Positions 7,964 to 11,013 of a stretch of DNA of 11,013 nt are shown here, piece after piece. The stretch's first letter is position 1, and each line of letters opens with the position of its first letter. The translations under genes and the position numbers were made by a program. Under the pieces are notes generated by a model. The model had not been told where the DNA came from. It saw nothing but the letters and a program-made list of their open reading frames with translations, and did not search any database. The DNA is from Nitrososphaeraceae archaeon (GTDB lineage Archaea; Thermoproteota; Nitrososphaeria; Nitrososphaerales; Nitrososphaeraceae), in contig JANWJI010000059.1 of NCBI GenBank assembly GCA_025449515.1, positions 1-11,013 of the forward strand, written 5' to 3'.

Positions 7964-8340
7964 TCAATTCCCGCGGTTTTGTAACACTTAATCTCCTCAG
8001 ATTTCTTAGCATAAATCAGCCAGCCTTATTTTCTTTAAATATAGACAAAATCTTTTGCATCAACTTTCTTAAATTCTTATAGTTTAAACTAACATGTATT
8101 TCGGCAGATATCCAGTTCTAGATTAACATCATTATCATCCGATTTAGTCCTATTGTTCTATATGCCCCGATCCCAATTAGCGGCGTACTTTTTTGTTGCT
8201 CTGTGACGCGGTGCTTATTGACGTGATATTTATGCATCCATTTCAGTTTGACGTAGGCAGTAAGGTTTGGTGGATTGAGCTGCGTTATTTACGATGTCTT
8301 GAGAACAAGTTAATAATCTAATTCTTTCGTATTAGGTATA
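7964..8340. other. Spacer between the methyltransferase and aroD
   Basis: A stretch of 377 bases has no convincing gene. T-rich stretches soon after the methyltransferase stop (for example 8026-8036) could end its transcript. The longest small frame I noticed is 39 codons on the minus strand (8237-8118), with no homology I recognise and no TATA box. The heptamer TTGACGT occurs twice, at 8218-8224 and 8248-8254, exactly 30 nt apart. The right end contains the presumed aroD promoter. No tRNA-like structure is apparent. Confidence 0.5.
8310..8317 (+). promoter_or_regulatory. Putative TATA box of the aroD operon
   Basis: TTAATAAT is centred about 28 nt before the TTG start of aroD at 8341, the same geometry as the citrate synthase promoter. 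It would drive aroD-aroE-shikimate kinase-aroA separately from the ADH synthase block. Confidence 0.5.
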
Positions 8341-9042
8341 TTGCCGAAGATATGCGTTTCAATTGCCGCTGAGAACTTGGAGCAACTTGAAAACGATCTT
8401 TCAGAAGCTCAAAATTCTGCCGCAGATTTTCTAGAAATTCGCTTTGACTTTTTGAGAAGTTCCGATTTTGACGAAGCGCTTCGATTAGCCGACAGAATTA
8501 AGAGCAAGTCCGTTTACACATTGCGAGATGAAAGTGAGTTAGGAAAATTCAGAGGCAATAACGAAGAACGAACATTTTGGTTAACTAGACTAGCCAACGC
8601 AGGGCCGATGCTATTGGATATAGAATTCAATATCCTAAGGATAAACGACGAGCTTATGAGCCATTTCAAAAAAAATAATACATCAATCCTCATATCTTGG
8701 CACAATGGTAAACAGACACCGAATCTAGATGAGCTAAGAGCACTTATGTCTAAAATGAAGCAAATGAGCAAATACATCAAGATTGTTACGATGGCTGAGA
8801 GTATTGAGGATGCGATCTCCGTATTAGAATTGTATAGAGATGCAAATGATTCAAATCTGATAGCATTTGCTATGGGTGAAAAGGGTATCTTGTCAAGGGT
8901 ACTGTGTGGCCTGTACAAAACCGCACCATTTACCTATGCTTCATTGGGAAGTGAAGTAGCACCAGGACAATTATCAATATACCAGATGAGAAGGTTATAT
9001 TATGGAATGTTTATGAAAAATGGGATTGGAGAAATCCATTAA
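8341..9042 (+). CDS. aroD: 3-dehydroquinate dehydratase, type I
   Basis: A 233-residue type I dehydroquinase that removes water from 3-dehydroquinate through a lysine Schiff base to give 3-dehydroshikimate. Visible features are the first barrel strand KICVSIAAE, then FLEIRFDFL (Glu32, Arg34), TLRDESELGKFRG (Arg62), ISWHNGKQTP with general-base His121, YIKIVTMA with Schiff-base Lys147, and AFAMGEKGILSRV (Arg186). The C-terminal TYASLGSEVAPGQLS is a typical family ending. Its length agrees with archaeal members. The start is TTG 8341, supported by the adjacent N-terminal strand and a TATA-like box about 28 nt upstream. Its end overlaps aroE by 23 nt. Confidence 0.95.
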   Translation: MPKICVSIAAENLEQLENDLSEAQNSAADFLEIRFDFLRSSDFDEALRLADRIKSKSVYTLRDESELGKFRGNNEERTFWLTRLANAGPMLLDIEFNILRINDELMSHFKKNNTSILISWHNGKQTPNLDELRALMSKMKQMSKYIKIVTMAESIEDAISVLELYRDANDSNLIAFAMGEKGILSRVLCGLYKTAPFTYASLGSEVAPGQLSIYQMRRLYYGMFMKNGIGEIH

Positions 9043-9865
9043 GACATATTGCATAATAGGCGACCCCATAGAACACTCCTTATCCCCTGCGATGCATAAT
9101 GCTGCCTTTAATTTTCTAAAACTTGGGAGTACATATATTGCATATAGGGTAGCATATTCGGAATTGGCTGCCTCCATTTGTTCGTTGAAGGAGGTAAGGC
9201 TTGCGGGATTCAACGTCACTATACCGCACAAGACAAGAATATTGAAATATATTGATGTCTTGGATAGGGTTGCAAGCAAAGCCGGAGCTGTGAACACAGT
9301 TCAAAATGTTGACGGCGTACTATATGGCTACAATACTGACGTTGGCGGATTCCTCAGACCATTAGCAAAGAGGGGAATTAATTTGAATGGATTGAATGTC
9401 TTACTATTAGGTGCTGGCGGAGCAGCACGTGCAGTAGTTGTTGCTCTCTCAAGTAAAACCGAGAATCTCAAAATCTCAATTGCGAATCGGAACAGAGATA
9501 GAGGTAAGGAATTGGCGAAGATTGGAAATACACTAGGGGCAAACTGTGAATCTTTCAGCCTACAGGATGTACAACTGCTCTCGTACCGAGCAGATATGAT
9601 AGTTAATACGCTGCCGTTAGGAATGTATAATGAAAAATCCATTATTGATGTTCAATATATCCCTAGTGACAGTATAGTTTATGACGTTGTATATAGGCCA
9701 GTACTTACTGATCTTCTTAAAAATGCTAAACAGGCAGGGGCTACCCTAGTCTATGGGTACGAGATGTTATTAGAACAGGGTGCTGAATCCTTCCAAATTT
9801 GGACCGGAATTCCTGCTCCATTAGAGGTAATGAGAAAATCATTGCTTGGACCATTTGGTGAATAA
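9020..9865 (+). CDS. aroE: Shikimate dehydrogenase (NADP+)
   Basis: A 281-residue enzyme that reduces 3-dehydroshikimate to shikimate. The N-terminal substrate domain has DPIEHSLSPAMHN (Ser20, Ser22), NVTIPHK with catalytic Lys71, GAVNT (Asn92) and GYNTDVGGF with catalytic Asp107. The Rossmann domain has the dinucleotide loop LLLGAGGAARA (128-138), and ANRNRDRGKELA follows the NADP-binding NRTxxR pattern with Asn in place of Thr. Then come NTLPLGMY and the C-terminal GYEMLLEQGAESFQIWTG. The ATG at 9020 lies inside the end of aroD (23-nt overlap), which points to coupled translation; TTG 9026 is a less likely start. The stop at 9863-9865 is only 5 nt before the proposed start of shikimate kinase. 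Confidence 0.96.
   Translation: MGLEKSIKTYCIIGDPIEHSLSPAMHNAAFNFLKLGSTYIAYRVAYSELAASICSLKEVRLAGFNVTIPHKTRILKYIDVLDRVASKAGAVNTVQNVDGVLYGYNTDVGGFLRPLAKRGINLNGLNVLLLGAGGAARAVVVALSSKTENLKISIANRNRDRGKELAKIGNTLGANCESFSLQDVQLLSYRADMIVNTLPLGMYNEKSIIDVQYIPSDSIVYDVVYRPVLTDLLKNAKQAGATLVYGYEMLLEQGAESFQIWTGIPAPLEVMRKSLLGPFGE
9857..9861 (+). promoter_or_regulatory. Shine-Dalgarno site supporting a CTG start of shikimate kinase
   Basis: GGTGA is complementary to the UCACC part of the archaeal 16S rRNA 3' end. It lies 9 nt before the CTG at 9871, an ideal distance, but 33 nt before the GTG at 9895. Confidence 0.4.
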
Positions 9866-9870
9866 TTAGT

Positions 9871-10725
9871 CTGAAAAGGCATGTTAGGGCTACAGTGCAT
9901 GGTGCAATATCTATACTAAATGCTATAGGTACAGGGTATGGTTCTGCTGTAGGAATTTCTCTTAAAGTTATCGCACAAGTCAGCCTTTCCAACGGAAGAG
10001 GGATAAAAGTCCGAACAGAGATCGGTAAGGAATTACTTGAAGATCTGGCATTGACAATTTTACCAATAGACATTGTTTCAGAAAATCAAATAAACATCAG
10101 TATAATATCTGAAATTCCTCCTGGTTATGGCTTGAAAAGCTCAAGCGCCGTCACGAGCGCTCTATCTCTCGCATGCTTCAAGATAACTAGCGATAATCTA
10201 GACGATAAATATGTATTAGAATCGGCAGTTGCTGCATCTCTCAAAGCTGGTGTGACTTTTACAGGAGCGTTTGATGATGCAGCTGCGTGTTATTATGGAG
10301 GAGTCGTTATTACTGACAACCGTTCACGTGAATTGCTCAAGCATTATAGTGCTCCGGAAGACTTATACGCCTTGATATTTTTGCCAGCGCAAGTGACAAG
10401 AGGAGATTTCACCTCTCGCCTCCCAATTATGTCTGATCTCTTTTTCGATTCATTTAATTTAGCAAAATCTGGAAACTACTGGAAGGCCATGAATTTAAAC
10501 GGAGTGATAATGTCTAGTATATCTGGATTTGATTCCAGGCCTGCATTGGACGCCCTCAAGGCTGGTGCACTGTCCGCATCGATATCTGGTAACGGTCCGG
10601 CTACCGCAGCAGTTACTTCCTTAGAAAACACAAATAATATAATGGATGCATACTCGAGATATGATGGGAAAGTACTAGTTTCTAAATTAAACAACAAGAA
10701 AGCAAGTGTGGAAGTAATTGACTAG
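9871..10725 (+). CDS. aroK: Shikimate kinase, archaeal GHMP type
   Basis: Phosphorylates shikimate to shikimate 3-phosphate; a GHMP-superfamily enzyme unrelated to bacterial AroK. The ATP-binding motif 2 is IPPGYGLKSSSAV (about 82-94 from CTG 9871), nearly identical to the archaeal shikimate kinase signature. Further motifs are GAFDDAAACYYGG (about 132-144), Arg in TRGDFTSR, and the motif-3 loop ISGNGPATAAV (about 238-248). The first ATG/GTG/TTG in frame is GTG 9895, giving 276 residues, but homologues begin with a strand just before HGA(I/V)S. Here the preceding codons read KRHVRATVHGAIS, continuing that strand. I therefore propose CTG 9871 (284 residues), backed by a well-spaced Shine-Dalgarno site; ATT 9865 is a remoter option before the in-frame TGA at 9859. 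The start is inference and the function is secure. The gene overlaps aroA by 8 nt. Confidence 0.9.
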   Translation: MKRHVRATVHGAISILNAIGTGYGSAVGISLKVIAQVSLSNGRGIKVRTEIGKELLEDLALTILPIDIVSENQINISIISEIPPGYGLKSSSAVTSALSLACFKITSDNLDDKYVLESAVAASLKAGVTFTGAFDDAAACYYGGVVITDNRSRELLKHYSAPEDLYALIFLPAQVTRGDFTSRLPIMSDLFFDSFNLAKSGNYWKAMNLNGVIMSSISGFDSRPALDALKAGALSASISGNGPATAAVTSLENTNNIMDAYSRYDGKVLVSKLNNKKASVEVID

Positions 10726-11013
10726 TATTATTGTCCAAAGATCACAAATTTCTGGCAAGATTCAATGTCCTGCAAGCAAGAGTTACACTCATAGAGCAGT
10801 AGCTGCCGCTTCACTTGCTGAGGGTAATTCAACAATTAGAAATCCATTACTTGCTCGAGACACTCTTGCTACAGTCTGTGCATGCAAGGCTCTAGGGGTC
10901 GACATAGATTACGAAAATGGTGAATTATTGATACAAGGACGTGATCGTTTGAAAGTCCCGGAAAATGTGATCAACGCAGAGAACTCTGGAACTACGATTA
11001 GAATGATTGCTGC
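10718..11013 (+). CDS. aroA: 3-phosphoshikimate 1-carboxyvinyltransferase (EPSP synthase), 5' part
   Basis: The first 98 codons of EPSP synthase run off the right edge. The enzyme transfers the enolpyruvyl group of PEP to shikimate 3-phosphate. The start is TTG 10718, which overlaps the shikimate kinase stop by 8 nt. The substrate-binding motif appears at once as PASKSYTHRA (Lys21, Ser22, Arg26), followed by LLARDTLATVCACKALGVDI and ENSGTTIRMIA near the edge, the family's NSGTT-R motif. Usual length is about 420-430 residues, so roughly three quarters lies outside. The overlap with shikimate kinase marks it as part of the aroD operon. Confidence 0.95.
   Translation, partial: MTSIIVQRSQISGKIQCPASKSYTHRAVAAASLAEGNSTIRNPLLARDTLATVCACKALGVDIDYENGELLIQGRDRLKVPENVINAENSGTTIRMIA

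Noticed and set aside
8118..8237. A 39-codon ATG frame on the minus strand in the spacer before aroD.
   Set aside because: It has no TATA-like box at the expected distance, no Shine-Dalgarno site and no recognisable family; a frame of this length is expected by chance.
8514..8918. A 134-codon open frame antisense to aroD.
   Set aside because: aroD is supported by catalytic motifs along its whole length; the antisense frame has no recognisable domain or start signal.

Overview
The window looks like a piece of an ammonia-oxidising archaeon (Thaumarchaeota/Nitrososphaeria). The reasons are an archaeal-type route into the shikimate pathway (an aldolase-like ADH synthase plus dehydroquinate synthase II instead of bacterial AroG/AroB), a GHMP-type shikimate kinase, an archaeal MCT-1-like PUA protein and a pyruvate,phosphate dikinase. 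TATA-like boxes sit about 28-30 nt upstream of several start codons, as expected for leaderless archaeal transcripts. The DNA is AT-rich and has two long non-coding spacers (about 470 and 375 bp), which suggests a soil-type genome of modest coding density, but no genus can be fixed from the sequence alone. I see no rRNA, tRNA, CRISPR array or complete mobile element.

Layout. Positions 1-66 (minus) hold a possible N-terminal fragment of a transposase-like gene that runs off the left edge, followed by a long spacer. Positions 536-3199 (plus) encode pyruvate,phosphate dikinase. Converging on it are two minus-strand genes, citrate synthase (5013-3805) and the PUA-domain protein (3753-3274). From a divergent 140-bp promoter region the plus strand then carries aromatic amino-acid genes: ADH synthase (5154-5948) overlapping dehydroquinate synthase II (5941-6993). 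A stand-alone DNA methyltransferase (7088-7963) and a 377-bp spacer interrupt the series, which resumes with aroD, aroE, shikimate kinase and the 5' part of aroA. These last four are packed with overlaps or a 5-nt gap and look like one operon.

Together the genes cover central carbon metabolism (pyruvate to PEP; oxaloacetate plus acetyl-CoA to citrate) and steps 1-6 of the archaeal route to chorismate. ADH synthase and DHQ synthase II make 3-dehydroquinate without DAHP; AroD, AroE, the GHMP shikimate kinase and AroA carry it to EPSP. Chorismate synthase would be expected just beyond the right edge.

I found no clear novel multi-gene system. The points most worth a second look are the methyltransferase lodged inside the shikimate series, a probable CTG start for shikimate kinase, a PUA gene that continues in frame after the citrate synthase stop, and PPDK substitutions in normally conserved motifs.
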